Shown piece after piece: positions 23,291 to 35,719 of a DNA stretch of 64,000 nucleotides. The notes beneath the pieces were generated by a model. It worked only from the letters and a program-made list of their open reading frames with translations, searched no databases and was not told where the DNA came from. The stretch's first letter is position 1. Every line of letters begins with the position of its first letter. Made by a program: the position numbers and the translations under genes. Origin of the DNA: Thalassia testudinum (lineage: Eukaryota; Streptophyta; Magnoliopsida; Alismatales; Hydrocharitaceae); contig JAZHRO010000019.1 of assembly GCA_037157565.1 (NCBI GenBank), forward strand, positions 64,230,501-64,294,500, in the 5' to 3' direction.

Positions 23291-24412
23291 TCTTAGGTTC
23301 GCTCTCCTAGAGCCACCGTCTCGGGTAATCGGGTCAGGTACGTGCCCGGGACCAGGCCCACCGGTGTGCAGTGGTGGGCGAGGTGTGTAGGGTCGGGTAT
23401 ACGGGTCACGCCAGGTTTGCGGAGGTCGGGTCACGGATGAAGCAGGTGAAGGTGAGTGGGACCACACCCCGTGGTTATGAGGTGGTAAGCCCTACACAAT
23501 TTTGCAATTTATTCAGCTGCGGGCGGTCAAGAGTTTCCAAGGTGGGACTATCTTCCCACCTCCCTTTGTGTGCATTCTCAGCAGGGAACTTCGCTTGATT
23601 GCAGCTGATACTTCTGCCTTAGAAGCCAATTGCTTGCTTGGAGCTTAGCACGAGGAAAGTCCGTGCAACCTGGGACTCGTGGCCTAGAGTGGGTAGACCT
23701 GAAGGGAGCTTGCAAGCAAGCTTCTTACGGTCGTCAATGGTGGCGAACCTCCTATACATGTTAACATGCAAACGGCCTTGCGGCCACGTTAGAAGGCTCA
23801 AGAGGCTTCGCTGAGACACGGTGAATGTGTTGTGGGGGTTGGCGTGGCGTGGGGCTGACGGAGTGCGCGTGCCTAGGGCACTTTGTGTGCGTGAGAGTGG
23901 GTGTGTTCGGGGGGTGTTTTGGGTGCGTGGCGCAGTGAGTGAAGTGAGGGTTTATGTTCAGTGAAGTGTTGCGGAGCTTAGGGGATGGTTGGCGAGGCGG
24001 ATGGAGGTGCGAAGCGACGGGCTCGCTGGAGTTGGAAGGGGTGATGGTGATTGAGTGCGTCGAGGGGTGTTTTCAAGATATACAGAGGGAAAAAGGGAAC
24101 TTATCTGGGTGTAAAGAGATGAAGAGGGAGGTAGGGATGGCGGTCGGCTTGTATTGCCGTCGCCGGAGAAGAAGCGCTCAATGGGGGGAGGACGGTGACG
24201 ACGAAGGGGTTGTAGAGGCATCGGTAGATGCGACGCGACATGGACGAACAGGAGGAAGAGGACCCTGCCATTGGTATTGTGGCTAGGCGACGAGGGAAAG
24301 AGAGGGAGGTCACCGGAGCTTGCTGAGCCACTGGTCGGAGGAGGAAGAGATGAATTTGGGGGATATTCCAGCCAATGTCAAGCTTGGGAGATGTGGGTTG
24401 ATTTGGGTATTC

Positions 24413-24419
24413 TTATATA
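24413..24419 (-). promoter_or_regulatory. Putative TATA box of D 3' LTR
   Basis: TATATAA on the minus strand. The matching site in the 5' LTR is TTATATAA at 37237-37244. Confidence 0.5.
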
Positions 24420-25359
24420 GGCCCTAGAGGATGGATTTGTGCTTGGAAGCCAAGCTTCCAAGCACGGTAAGCTTGTTGGAGAAGGCAACTTGAAGGAGAC
24501 TCGAATCTCTCATGCATTCACATGAGAGATTGGGTGCCAAATAGAGCCTCAAATTGTGTTCATACTGTAGGAAATTTCTCAAAGAATCCCCCTTTCAATT
24601 TTGAAGGGGATTCTCTGAGAGATCAGGGAGATCTTGCCCTTGAAATCTTGCCGAAGTAGGATTCCCTCTGCTATAATGGTAGAGGGACCTAATTTCAAAG
24701 AACGAAGACAAAGCTAGGGGGGTTTCTGCAGAGGTTTTCAAAAGATAGGGGTAGAAATACAATTGGGCTGGACCTATTTGCAAAGTGGCTCAAGATGAAT
24801 ATCCCTTAGGTCCAAATTTTGGTAAAAACCTAATTTGGACCTAAGGAATCCAATGGTGAAGTTGAATTTTTGGTTTGACCACGTTTCGGTGGGAAATTTA
24901 TGTAAAAGCCCAATTTAGGGTAAATATTTGTCTGAGACCCCAATTTAGGTCAAAATAGGTTCCAAGGGTCAAATTGAAGGTGCTAAACCCTAGATAATAT
25001 TTTTTCCATAATTTTTAGAGGGTTTAGGTGAATTTAATTCTGACCAGAACCTTGTTAAATCAAGTGGGTCTATTTTAGGGTTACAAGAAGTCATTTAATT
25101 CCTAGAATTCACATGAACTCTTTTCTGTTTGAACCAACCCACTTTTTATCTTATTAAGATCATTTGACCTGTGTTTAGCCCATGAGGAAACCTGTTGTTG
25201 TACTGCAATGGTAAAATTGCAGTTTTACCCCTCGTTTCTTGCTTTTATCTCAAAATGGTTATTCATGGAATTAGGGCCTCCAGTTGGTTATGTAGGAGCT
25301 TTTGTTCTCTTGTCTAGGTGAAAATGAGCTAGTTATGGCTCATGATGGTGTTCCCATCA

Positions 25360-25372
25360 TACCCCCATACCT
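25360..25372 (-). promoter_or_regulatory. D polypurine tract
   Basis: Sense AGGTATGGGGGTA abuts the 3' LTR. The neighbouring 'gctaggtatggggg' text matches C's 'gctaggcatggggg' at 58514-58527. Confidence 0.88.
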
Positions 25373-27020
25373 AGCTTTTGCTAGTCCCTTAGCAAAATTT
25401 TAAGGTTTTAACTTCTTTTCTTGACCATGAGTTCCTTGATGTTCAGAGATAATGATGAGTGCTTTTTTTTTATTTTTGATTAGGTTAGAATGCTGATAGT
25501 AGACCTAGAGGTACTCAAGTACTAACCAAGATCGGGACCTAACCAGCTCTAGCATCAGTCCTCCACGAAGGTTTTTAAGGCCCACAGGAACTATCCTAAG
25601 GTTTGTTGGACTCTGCAGTTAAAGCACTCGTGCTTGTAACGTATTTTAGCCTCGGTTCAGTTTGCAGTACGTTTTTTGTAAGAGAGAGACAAGATTTTCT
25701 TTGTTTGGAGAGTTTTCTCTCTCTTTTCTTTTTATTTCTAACTTCGGATTAGCTTCTCAACACAGTCTGTATCGGATTCCTCATCCCCATCATCAATCCT
25801 CGAAGGGTCCCTGGCAATAGATGCTTCATGATAGCACCACCCATGGCAACCCCCAGAACCCTGGCTTTCGAGATTTCGAGATAATCCCACCCATGGTGTT
25901 CTGTAGCTAAATCCAGACCCTGGCAATCGACATTTCATGATAATGCCACCCATGGCATCTAAACTAGCACAAGGTGCTTACATGCCCCCAGTAGGATATG
26001 TAAATATCCTAGGAGACAAGCACTAAGGAGATGATATGTTATTGTGCATCTTCGAGGGGAATTTCCTGCCTTTCCACGCCAGGAACTCATCCAAATCAAC
26101 TTGTGTTGATTGATCGCTCCTAGTCTAGGCGACTTTTTTCAGAATAACTTAAACGAATTTGTGTGATTTTGATAATTATGCACGCTGAACCAGACTGTGT
26201 GTGGATTGGGGTGCTTAGGTTACCGAGTCTTGCAAATCAGAGGTCAGTTAATGAGGCCGAATACTCCCTAAGCCTTGGACCTAATACTCAAGCTTCGCAT
26301 TTTCCCCAACATCTTAAGGACTATTCAGATCTTAGCGGATACTTGAATTTTTAAGCCTAGGAGTCTAACCCAAGAGGCTTAAGATCAACATTCCTACTAA
26401 TCTCTTTTGTGTCTCATTAGCACTTTTTTCCCTTTCATTTTCTTTTTCTTGATATGGTCTAGAACTTAGTTAATCCCTTAATTTCTTACTAATGATTATC
26501 TCTTCTTTTTTTCTTTTCATTTTGTGCTCCTTTTTTGACATTTTTCACTTTTCCCCTTTTTCTCCTCATGATTTGTATAGCCTCAAAATTTTCTCTCCCC
26601 TCAGATTTTTTTTGTTCTTTTTCAAGATTTTTTCATTTTTTTGGTGTTTTTGTGATATGTGATTTTTTTGTTGAAACCTTTTCTTGTGAGATGAGTTTTC
26701 ACGGTGTTTTGCATTTTCATACCCCCCCATGCCTACGATTTGCAATGTCCCCATTATAAATTAGGTGGGTTTGAGTTTATCTTAGATCATTCATTATAAC
26801 ATATTTTGGGTGGGCGAACGGGTCGAGGTGACTGTTGCAAATGATTTCAAAACTCAAGTACAGGTACTTGAGGTGGGGTGGGTTGTTCTAATGGATGAAC
26901 CCTAAAGTGCAATATGAATTCAGCGTAGGAATGTCAAGAAAGGTATCAGGTTTACCAAAAAATGACGGGTTGCCTCCCGTTAAGCGCTGAGTTTTACACC
27001 ATCGACTGTGCGAAATGAGC
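25373..27020 (-). other. D 3' non-coding region, homologous to C 56930-58530
   Basis: No gene is seen. The reverse complement matches the C trailer over most of its length. For example, 'ggcaacccgtcatt' sits at 26964-26977 and in C at 56949-56962. An internal polypurine-like motif (sense GGCATGGGGGGGTATG) is at 26719-26734, next to an AATGGGGACATTG text. Confidence 0.8.
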
Positions 27021-28110
27021 TCAAGGAGAATGAAGGGTAAATGATATCTCAGCTAAATTTGCATCGGTCAAGTCAATGAACGGTTTGAGTCTCTGACCGT
27101 TCACGACGAAAGGTTCTGAATCGTGGCTGAGTGGACTTATTTCGATGGCTCCATTTCCAAAGATTCGTCCGACGAGGTAGAGTCCGATCCATTTTGATCG
27201 TAGTTTTCTTGGGAATAGTTTAAGCTTGGCATCAAAGAGTAGGACTTTTTGACCAGAAGGAAAGATCTTTCTGGATATGTGCTTATCATGAAAGGCCTTA
27301 ACCCGCTCTTTGTAAATTTGCAAGTTCTCATATGCGTTGTGCCGTAATTCATCAATCTTGCTCATTTGAAGCTTTCTGTGGGTTCCTGCCTTAGAAAGAT
27401 CTAGGTTGCAATTCTGTACTGCCCAATTGGCTTTGTGCTCCAATTCGACGGAGAGGTGACATGCATTCCCATACACCAATCTGAAGGGAGACATACCTAA
27501 TTGGGTTTTGTGGGCGATCCTATAAGCCCACAAAGCTTCCGGAAGTCGGGATGACCAGTCCTTCCTATCAGGTCAACAGTAATCTGAAGGATTTTTTGAT
27601 CTCCCGATTTGATAGCTCAGCTAGACTATTAGTTTGGGAGTGGTATGGAGTAGAGATTCGATGCAACACCCTGTATTTGGTTATCAGTGACCTGAACTGA
27701 GCGCTAGTGAAATGGGTCCCTCCATCAGAAATTATAGCACGTGGAATCCCGAACTGTGAAAAGATGTTCTGATGAATGAATTTGATAACCACCTTATGAT
27801 CATTGGTTCGGGTCGGAATGGCTTCGATCCATTTGGACACGTAGTCAACAGCAAGTAGAATGTACTCGAAGCCGTCCGAAACAGGAGAGGGTCCCATAAA
27901 ATCAATCCCCCACACGTTGAAGATTTCACATACAAGAATCGGCTGTAAGGGCATCATATCACGATGGCTCTTGTTGCCTAAGGTTTGGCAACGAGTGCAT
28001 GTCCTACAGTGATTGTATGTGTCTTTGAAAATTGTGGGCCAATAGAAGCCACACTGGAGGACTTTCGCTGTAGTTGTATGACCTAAAAAATGTCCACCGC
28101 ATGCCTAGTC
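27021..28110 (-). pseudogene. pol (INT): D integrase remnant
   Basis: Reading down from 28110: HHCC zinc domain with GGHFLGHTTTAKVLQ and CRTCTRCQTLGNKSHRD. The catalytic core has GIDFMGP (first Asp, about 27913), ISDGGTHFTSAQF (second Asp, about 27722) and a Glu in the LAELSNREIK block near 27600. The C-terminal part (27533-27021) is open for 170 codons and includes MSPFRLVYGNACHLSVELEHKA and [18 protein letters not shown], typical of Athila integrase. No chromodomain is present. A frame break lies between 27568 and 27540. In the family it inserts element cDNA; here it is the last domain of the polyprotein. Confidence 0.9.
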
Positions 28111-28254
28111 ATGGCAGAAGGACAATATGTCCTGAATTTCTGCTTTCGCTACACATCGTCGAATGATCTGATCATCACCGATGTGGAAAAGATACGGGTC
28201 TTCCTAGAAGTAATACTTGGCATCAAAAAGCAATTTGTCCTTCTTGGCCTTTGG

Positions 28255-28743
28255 CTAATCGGACAGGATCTGATGTGATGCCAGGTAGTTTACTATATCA
28301 GCAAACCATGGAAGCCCTGTATTGATAGTCAGGAGGTGCTCATCAGGAAAATGTTCTGTGATGGATCCGGAAGGGTCTATGATCTCAGAAGGAAGGCGGG
28401 ATAAGTGATCAGCTACCACATTTTGTTTTCCCGCTTTGTCACAAATCTCGAGGTCAAACTCTTGCAACAGCAAGATCCAACAAATTAATCGAGGTTTCGC
28501 ATCCTTCTTTGCAAGGAGTTGCCTCACAGCTGTGTGATCCGAGTAAATGATAACATGGGAACCCAGGAGATAAGATCTGAATTTTTCCAGGGCAAATACT
28601 AAGACTAGCAGATCTTTCTCAGTAACTACGTAGTTACGCTGAGCCTCGTCAAGTGTCTTGCTAGCATAGTAGATGACCACGGGTTTCCCGTCAATTTTCT
28701 GCCCAAGTACTGCTCCTACAACAAAATTAGATGCATCGCACAT
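28255..28743 (-). pseudogene. pol (RH): D RNase H remnant
   Basis: Open for 162 codons: MCDASNFVVGAVLGQ (first catalytic Asp region), [39 protein letters not shown] (Glu), IIYSDHTAVRQLL (Asp) and QNVVADHLSRL (terminal Asp). The core residues are visible. The wording, notably [12 protein letters not shown] and KKDAKPRLI, is that of the Athila branch. In the family this domain degrades RNA in RNA:DNA hybrids during reverse transcription. It continues the broken polyprotein from RT upstream (higher coordinates). Confidence 0.92.
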
Positions 28744-28759
28744 GATTTCAAAGGGTTGA

Positions 28760-29760
28760 GACCAATCAGGGGACTGTAGGATCAGAGCTTGGGTAACTCG
28801 ATTATGGAGGATTTCAAATGCTTAAGTGCATTCCTTGGAGATTTCGAAAGGTACATCTTTAGAAAGTAGAGTGGTTAGGGGGCACGCGATCTTTGAGAAA
28901 TCAGGAATGAATCGACACTAAAAATCGATATGCCCCAGAAAGGATCGGATGTATTTGATCAAGCTAGGAATAGGGAGTTTGGAAATCAAGTTCACCTTGG
29001 CGTGATCGACATGGATGCCTTTTTCTGAAATGAGATGTCCCAGGACAATTCCTTTAGTCACCATGAAATGGATCTCTTCCCAGGAAAGAACTAGATTCAC
29101 ATCAATGCACCGTCTGAGGATTTGGACCAAGTGCAGGAGGCAATCGTCGAATGATTCTCCGAATACCGAAAAGTCATCCATGAAGACTCCAGATAATCAC
29201 CTACCCTATCTGAGAATATGGCAAGCATGCACTGTTGAAAAGTAGCGGGTGCATTGCAGAGACTGAACGGCATCCTTCGGAACGCGTACATCCTGAAGGG
29301 GCAAGTGAAAGTGGTCTTTTCTTGGTCCTCAGGATGGATTGCTACCTGGTTATAATCGTACCTGTCCAAAAAGTAGAAGAACCTATTTCCCACTAGTTTC
29401 TCAAGGATCTGATTAATAAACAGTAGTGGGAAATGATCCCTCTTCGTGGAGGAATTGAGTCTTCTGTAATCAATGCAGACTCTCACGAGTTCGCCACACA
29501 GGTCGGTATGACTTCTCCGATTTCAGTCGTGATCACAGTGAGTCCTGCCTTCTTAGGCACAACCTGGATTGGACTCACCCACTGACTGTCGGAGATCGGG
29601 TAGATGATCCCTGCATCTAACCACTTGATGATCTCCTTTTTCACGACCTCCTGCAGATTAGGATTCAAACGTCTCTGCATTTCACGGGAAGGTTGTGCGC
29701 CCTCTTCAGTGTAGATATGGTGTGTGCAGTAAGAGGGGCTGATACCAGTCAAATCATCGA
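28760..29760 (-). pseudogene. pol (RT): D reverse transcriptase remnant with two frameshifts
   Basis: The fingers start in the 29760-29490 stretch (AIGWTLDDLTGISPSYCTH, REMQRRLNPNLQEVVKKEI, PIQVVPKKAGLTV). A frameshift near 29483 is followed by RVCIDYRRLNSSTKRDHFPL and FSLCNAPATFQQCMLAIF. A second, single-base shift near 29185 falls just before the catalytic box: FMDD (29173-29184) is readable only in the next frame, MDDFSVFGESFDDCLL. The catalytic residues are therefore present in the DNA but cannot be translated in one frame. In the family RT copies element RNA into DNA. Confidence 0.9.
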
Positions 29761-30241
29761 GAGTCCATCCAATGGCTCTACGATGTTGCTGGAGAATAGT
29801 AATCAGACGGGATTCCTGGTCAGGTGTGAGTCTGGAGTTGATAATCACAGGAAACGTCCGATTGGAACCCAAAAAGACATACTTTAGATGGTCGGGAAGA
29901 GTCTTGAGTTCCAGAACGGGGTTGTCAGCAGCAGCGGGTAGTTCGGGGTGTGTGTCAGGAGCAAGGGAAGGAGTTATGGGTGTATCTAGGTCAGGTTCGG
30001 ACTCCTCTGATTGCGGGTTTTGATCCTCTTGTGGTTGATCGGAAGTAATCAGGTTGTCCTCAATATACGGTTCATCAACCACAGCCTTGATATCACATAT
30101 TTGTTCTATAACACCGTAATTAATCCCTTGTTGGGCCTTAAAGATGTCAATCTTTAGTGTTTGGTTCCTGAATTTCAGTTCAATTTGGCCCTCCTCACAA
30201 TTTATATTGGCCCTAGTAGTGGCCATAAAGGGTCTCCCTAG

Positions 30242-30637
30242 TATAATTGGTGTATCCCTTGGGTTTTCTGGAGCATCCATATCCAAGACTACAAAATCCA
30301 CCTGGAAATAGAAATCCCGTACCCTAACGATGACATCCTCAAGAATTCCTTTTAGTGACTTAATAGATCAGTCAACCAACTGCAATGTCACCTATGTTGG
30401 TTTAAGCTTAGATTCCTCAAGGTGGTCAAGGAGGGATGTAGGTATTAGGTTTATGGAGGCTCCTAGATCTAATAAAGCTTTGTCAAATTGGGTATCGCCA
30501 ATGGTATAGGAAATAAGGGGAGTATTTGGGTCTTTTTCCTTAGGTGGGAGTTTACTCAAAATTACAGAGCTGGCTTGCTTTGACAGTATAATTGGACTCC
30601 CACTTTTCGTTTGCAGCTTACGCTTGGGTGTACACAC
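30242..30637 (-). pseudogene. pol (PR): D aspartic protease remnant
   Basis: Contains ALLDLGASINLIPTSLL. The DLGAS form in place of DTGA/DSGA is characteristic of Athila-type elements. It is followed by a VTLQLVD...SIKSLKGILEDVIV block and DFYFQVDFVVLDMD. Two in-frame stops lie near 30395 and 30370 in positions that usually hold Arg. The linker to RT (30240-29800) is open, acidic and Pro-rich. In the family the enzyme matures the polyprotein. Confidence 0.85.
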
Positions 30638-30899
30638 GTCTTTCAGAAATCATGCGTAAGTCGGTACATGGCGGATTGCATCCATTAAGGGGATGTTTAT
30701 ATGGACCTGTTCAAAGAGCTTGACCAGATCCTCCTTAGGAGCCACGGGTTTGTTTGTCCTTTTTCCCTTGGTCAAGGCCTCGGGAAATGGAACCTTGGAT
30801 GGTTCCTCTAGAATAGGTCCAGGTTCTTGATCTGGGACAGGGGTATCCTGGATAACTATCCTAGGGCTTAGGTTACTACCAGGCTGAAAGTGGCTTGGA

Positions 30900-32563
30900 T
30901 AACGTGGGTCTTATGTTGCTTTGCCACTATGGGTTGTTACAGAATTCAATCTTGCCTAGTTTTGGTTCGGAGTTGGTAAAATAGGAGGCTGCTGCTGAAA
31001 TCCCACATACGATGTCGAAGCTTCCATCTTGTCGGGTGGTGGAACAGAAGGGGTCTAATAAATCATGTGGGCTTGGCTCGGATTTGGGTTCATAACGTGC
31101 ATTTAGTTTGGTACGTTATTTGGATTCGGTAGAGGTTGCGAAGGGAGTGTGCCAGGTTGGCGGAAATTCACCATCTGGGCGAGTTGATTTCGTACCACTG
31201 TGATCTCGTCCTTGTGATATTTTTGCATAGCCGCATTCGTGTTCTGAATGTCAGCCAGAGTCTGAAGGATAAGAGTCATTTGATCTGTTTCTGTTGGCCT
31301 AGATTGATGGGTGGGGTTGGGTCAAGGCTGAGGCGGCTGATATGGACGAGGGGCTCTTGGACGGGGCTGATATGGTGGTCTTTGATTCTGATTATTTCCC
31401 ACCCACAGGAAGTTGGGATGATTCCGCCATCCAGGGTTATAGGTATTGGAAAATGGGTCATTCTAGATGGCATAGAGGTCCTCACAGGTCTGAGGAACCT
31501 CAGGAAAGTCAGAGTAAGAGGGTTAAGAGTTCCCCCAACTAGAGTAGGTTGGATAGGAGTTTCCTCTGGTCCTAGAGTCAAGTGGGGGTGGATACCAGTC
31601 CATCCCTTGAGAAGATTGGTGATAGATGTTATGCACAGCTTTCCTCCCAAGAGGTGGCTATGCAAACGGGTTTTGCGCAAAGGTGGCTCACTGTAAATGT
31701 AGAGTCAGCTCATCCACCTTCTCAATGATAGAGACCTTGTCCAACCGACTGGCCATCAGTTCCAAGTCGACGGATGCAGACAGGCCCTGCATCTCGTGTG
31801 TTCCCCTTGGATTCGTCGATGCACGGGCATTTGTCCGATCGAATAAGCTCATGAAGTCATTATTGATGGAGTTCTCGCACATATTCTCGAGAATCTCCCA
31901 CACAGTGTCTTCGTGTTGACCTATGATATTTCCTCCACAGGTTGCATTGACGAATAATCGGATGTCTTCACGGAGTCCCTGGTAAAAAAACTGGACTTGT
32001 TCCCATTTAGGAACTCCGTGATGGGGGCACTTTCGCATGAGATCCAGGAAATGGTCTCATCCTTCATGAAGAGGTTCTCCAGTTTGTTGGGTGAAGTGTG
32101 TGATTTGGTGTCGTAAGGCATTCGTCCGACCAACTGGGAAGAACTTTTTCAAGAATTCGGATTGTAGTTCAACCCATGTGTTGATTGGATGCGTTTAAGT
32201 CTGATATCAGTGAGTTGCCTTGTCCATGAGAGAGAAGGAAAACATCTTCATAAGAAGAATATCCCGATTTTGGATGCCTGACCCAAAGGTCTGGGCCAGA
32301 TGTTTGAGTTGTTTGATGAGTTGGAAGGGATCCTCAGAATTAAGCCCATGAAACTTTGGAATGGCATGAATCATGTTGGGCTTGAGTTCAGAATCATGAC
32401 CTCCAGCCGGGATTTAGACTCGAGGTTCGGTCGCCACCGCAGCAGGATTGTAGTGATCTCGCATCATAGGACGCTGCGGCGAGTTTACAAAGGCTTGGAA
32501 TAAATCATTTAGGTGCTGGAGTTGGTTCTCAAGATTATTCTCTTCTTCTACTGGTTGTGCCAT
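30900..32563 (-). pseudogene. gag: D gag remnant
   Basis: The likely start is ATG at 32563 (MAQPVEEENNLENQLQHL). The capsid region reads ELKPNMIHAIPKFHGLNSED, FSFSLMDKATHWY, FLKKFFPVGRTNALRHQI, then KCPHHGVPKWEQVQFFYQGL (32038-31980). This is the standard Athila/Tat Gag pattern (FHGL.ED, WDEL..FL.KFFP, GLP.W...Q.FY.GL). Stop codons occur in the same frame, most explained by TGG or CAG changes. After 31690 a Pro/Gln-rich region follows, then a Lys-rich segment leading into protease. No zinc knuckle was found. Gag forms the particle in the family. Confidence 0.85.
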
Positions 32564-33651
32564 GATGATGGAAGGAGAATTTGGTTCTGATGAATCAGAG
32601 GAGTTGTCTATGTGGTGGGGTTGCTGCACAAACACGGACGTCAAGGCCTGGCCTCGGTGGGAGTGAAGCGCTAAAGGAGGTCTTAAGGATGGTCTTAAGG
32701 ACCTCCTACCGAACATGCACCGATGGTTTGGACGAGAGTAGAATGTGCTGGACCCAATCAAGACACCCAAAAATTTGGATGACTATAGAGGTTCGGGGCG
32801 GATGATACCCCTTAGTCAGAAAGTCGTCCACCTGAGAACTACCTGGGCATCTAGAGAGGGAGAGTCCAGCAAAAACCCCTACACAGTAGAGCATCCCCAC
32901 GAGTTATAGGGTTTCCCCCACCTGACCTCTCTTGTCACTGAGGTTCCAGGTAGACCAGAATGGGAAGTTTGACCTCTTAAGTCTACCACTTTTATTTTAA
33001 GATCAAAGGTGCTTAAGATTTCACTTGAACTTTAGATGTATTGAGTGCAAAAGTGACCTAATTTTAAGGTTGGTTGACCCAACAAAGGGGGTCAACTTCA
33101 CCTATTTGTTCTTTGAGAAGTTTTAGGTCCTTTCTTTTAGGATTCAAGTGAGATTAAGAGCCTGAATTTTTAGGGTTTCTCTTGAATAAGTCTTTTCAAC
33201 CAAGGCAAAGGAACACCTCTTTTTGGATAGTTGATTCCTGCTTAGAAAGATGTGTCTCTAAAACCCTAAATTGAAATCCTTAATTTGGCTCTAATTTTGG
33301 TCCAATTTAGTTGCCAAAAATATGGTGTCTAGGGCTCAATCAAGAAGGTGGTAACCCTAATTCCTTAAATGGATGCACAAATCAGTATTTGTTGTTGAAA
33401 TCAAATTAGGAAACTTTGGTGACTTAGCTAAAAATGGAAAGCAGGTTGCCCTAATTGATTTTATCTTATTTTTCCTTTTCAGAATGAGGGGGTTAAGAGA
33501 AATGACTAACCAGAGATTACCTGCCTCGAGCGTGTTTGCTGTGCAGCAGTCTTCCTTTGAATCTTCTCCCCTGAAATAATCACAACAAAAGAGATATATC
33601 AAGTTAGTACCAAATCAAAAGTTGTAATCAAGATTTCTAAATCGTCCGTTG
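32564..33651 (-). other. D 5' leader, homologous to the C leader
   Basis: No gene is seen. The reverse complement of about 32740-33080 matches C 54475-54830 closely. Shared text includes 'gacaagagaggtcaggtggg' and 'ctcgtggggatgctctac'. Such leaders normally carry packaging signals, which would explain shared use by C. That role is inferred. Confidence 0.8.
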
Positions 33652-33670
33652 CCCCCCGGCAACAGCGCCA
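33652..33670 (-). promoter_or_regulatory. D primer-binding site (Asp tRNA type)
   Basis: Sense TGGCGCTGTTGCCGGGGGG, three bases from the LTR end. TGGCGCCGTTGCCGGGG is the PBS of Athila-like elements, attributed to Asp tRNA. Confidence 0.85.
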
Positions 33671-34509
33671 AAATGTTTGTCGAAGCGAAATCAGGTTTTA
33701 AAATAACGTGTTGTAATATAGTTGAAATCACTTTGAAAATAAATAGATTTTATTACTCGAAGTTTAAGTCCGAAGTTGAACACAGGGAGCAAATTAGGGT
33801 TTAGAAATCAAGAGCACAACTTTGAGGAATTGAATATAATATGCAATGAAAACCAGAGTTATAGTGCAAAAAGATAAATGTAAACACATAATATCAATGT
33901 ATATAAAGAAGCACAAAAATTGGACGTCTTGATTGATGAATCAGACGTCTTAAATTATGGGTGCTACAGTGCTTTAGTTTCTTCTCTTTTCTGTTCTGAT
34001 CTCTTCTCTGTTCTTCTCTTGTGGCTGCTTTCCTCCTTCTTCTTTCTTTCTTTTCTTCTGTTCTCGTGCCTGTGCCCTAGCCTTTCTTTGCCTTCAGCTT
34101 CTCCTTCCTTCTCTTTCTTTCTTTGGCGGCTCCTTCTGCTTCTACCTTCAATCCTTCTCCTTCTCTTTCTTTCTCTTTCTTCTTCAGCTCTTTAGCCTCT
34201 CTGACTTCAGCTGCCTTGCCTTCTCCTTCCTTAGCTATCTCTGGCCTCCGCCTTCTTCCTCGGCTTCTTCTTCTTCTCCTTTCCCTGCAAGAGGAAAATC
34301 TACCCCTACCCGTGCACGCTCTCTTCTCCTCTTTCTCTCTTAGGTTCGCTCTCCTAGAGCCACCGTCTCGGGTAATCGGGTCAGGTACGTGCCCGGGACC
34401 AGGCCCACCGGTGTGCAGTGGTGGGCGAGGTGTGTAGGGTCAGGTATACGGGTCATGCCAGGTTCACGGAGGTCAGGTCGCGGATGAGGTGGGTGAAGGT
34501 GAGTGGGAC

Positions 34510-34514
34510 CTCAC
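34510..34514. repeat. Target-site duplication of E, left copy (ctcac)
   Basis: Exact match to 36273-36277. Confidence 0.9.
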
Positions 34515-35241
34515 TGTTGAACTTACGAATCGCTACGCTGACGTGTTTGATTTTGGAAAACTTGTCGTTGTAGTTTGAAAGTGAAGAATTCGTGTTCAAC
34601 AAATAAAATTTATACCGAAATGAAAATTCCGGGTCGAACACAGGGAGGCGGACGTTTGATTTAAAAACTACGCGTTTCTTTTTATTTGTCACAGAATAAT
34701 TCAATTTAAAACTATCTAATTATTTGCAATAAATAGAAGAGAGAGGGAGGGTAAGAGAGAGAGAATATTACACATAGAAATAAAAATGAGATGTAGAATA
34801 AACAAAGAATTTGTCATTAAAGAGATTGTTTATTACAACTAGAAAGCATAAAACAATTACACTAGAAAGCGATAAATTTACTCTAGAAAGCATTAAAAGA
34901 ATGAAGGAAGAAATGTCCTCCTCGACGATCGCTTGGAGGACGAACTTAACTATTCTAGAAAGCAGTAAAAAGAATAGGGGAGAGAAATCCTCCTCGACGG
35001 TCTCTTGGAGGACGAGCCGGACGGGACGATGTCTGGACGAAAGAGGACGAAGCAGGACGAAGCAGAAGAATGGGAACGGAGCAGCACGCCGTCGTCGCCG
35101 CAGGATCCACTTCTGAAAGGGGATGAAAATTTGGACTTTATCTCGCGAGAAGCATCCCAGGTGTGGGACAAGCTTCTCCTGAGCTTTGGAGAGGTAGAGA
35201 AGAGAAGGAAGGGATGAGAATTTCGTATGGAGGGGGTCTCC

Positions 35242-35248
35242 TTTTATA
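35242..35248 (-). promoter_or_regulatory. Putative TATA box of E
   Basis: TATAAAA on the minus strand, within 'ggagacctccatac'-adjacent DNA. F has the same at 44756-44762. Confidence 0.5.
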
Positions 35249-35619
35249 GTTCAAGGAGTGGGGGCAAAATGATCATTACAACTTTAAAATAATAAATGAG
35301 GGGTCTTTAGTGACGGATAAATCCGTCACTAAAGCCCCCAACATGGGCGTAGCTTCCGCACCCACGTGTGGCTCCTCAGCTGCCTGCTTCTTCAATGCCG
35401 ACGCCCACGTACTCCAGATCTCAGCCGTTCGATCGCGAGATCGGATGGCTTAAGACGGGTGATCGCCCGCTGCTGCGCCTGCCTGGCACATACGATCGCG
35501 CATCCATGCCGCACGTGCAATAACGCATGATCTCGCTTAATCGTAGACAGCTGTCCGATCAAGATCCAACGCCCGCCCGCCTGCGCTCGCTCGCCCGCGC
35601 CTTCCTCCCCTTCGTTGCA

Positions 35620-35669
35620 GCTCGAACCCGCGCCCGTAGCTCGCGTAAGCACGCTCGACCGCTGCGCTA
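35620..35669 (-). other. tRNA-like A box/B box segment in E
   Basis: Sense strand A box TAGCGCAGCGG (35669-35659), then D-arm-like TCGAGCG, then B box GGGTTCGAGC (35629-35620), 41 nt from A-box start to the GGTTCGA. This is the most tRNA-like copy in the window. No acceptor stem or T-run terminator is seen. Confidence 0.65.
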
Positions 35670-35719
35670 CGAGGCGCGAATGGTCGAGCGGGCACTTTTA
35701 GGCGTGGCTGACCACAGCT

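Larger units (their letters stand above)
22627..25359 (-). repeat. D 3' LTR (2,733 bp)
   Basis: TG...CA boundaries, with the copy at 33674-38181. Sense-strand order: start hairpin (25359-25343), U3, TATA (24413-24419), polypurine leader (about 23290-22940), U5 motif near 22740-22724. The first 840 bp of the + strand are almost identical to 33674-34514. Confidence 0.92.

Noticed and set aside
31136..31696. 186-codon plus-strand ORF as a host gene
   Set aside because: It is antisense to the D gag Pro/Gln-rich linker; the minus-strand frame has the recognisable polyprotein text.
22627..34510. Duplicate blocks 22627-23460 and 33674-34510 as a segmental duplication or assembly artefact
   Set aside because: They are the two LTRs of D: correct TG/CA ends, PBS and polypurine tract in place, and near-matching target duplications outside.
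35620..35669. A genuine tRNA gene on the minus strand
   Set aside because: A- and B-box-like motifs are present, but no 7-bp acceptor stem, no clean anticodon arm and no T-run terminator. Kept as a tRNA-like module only.
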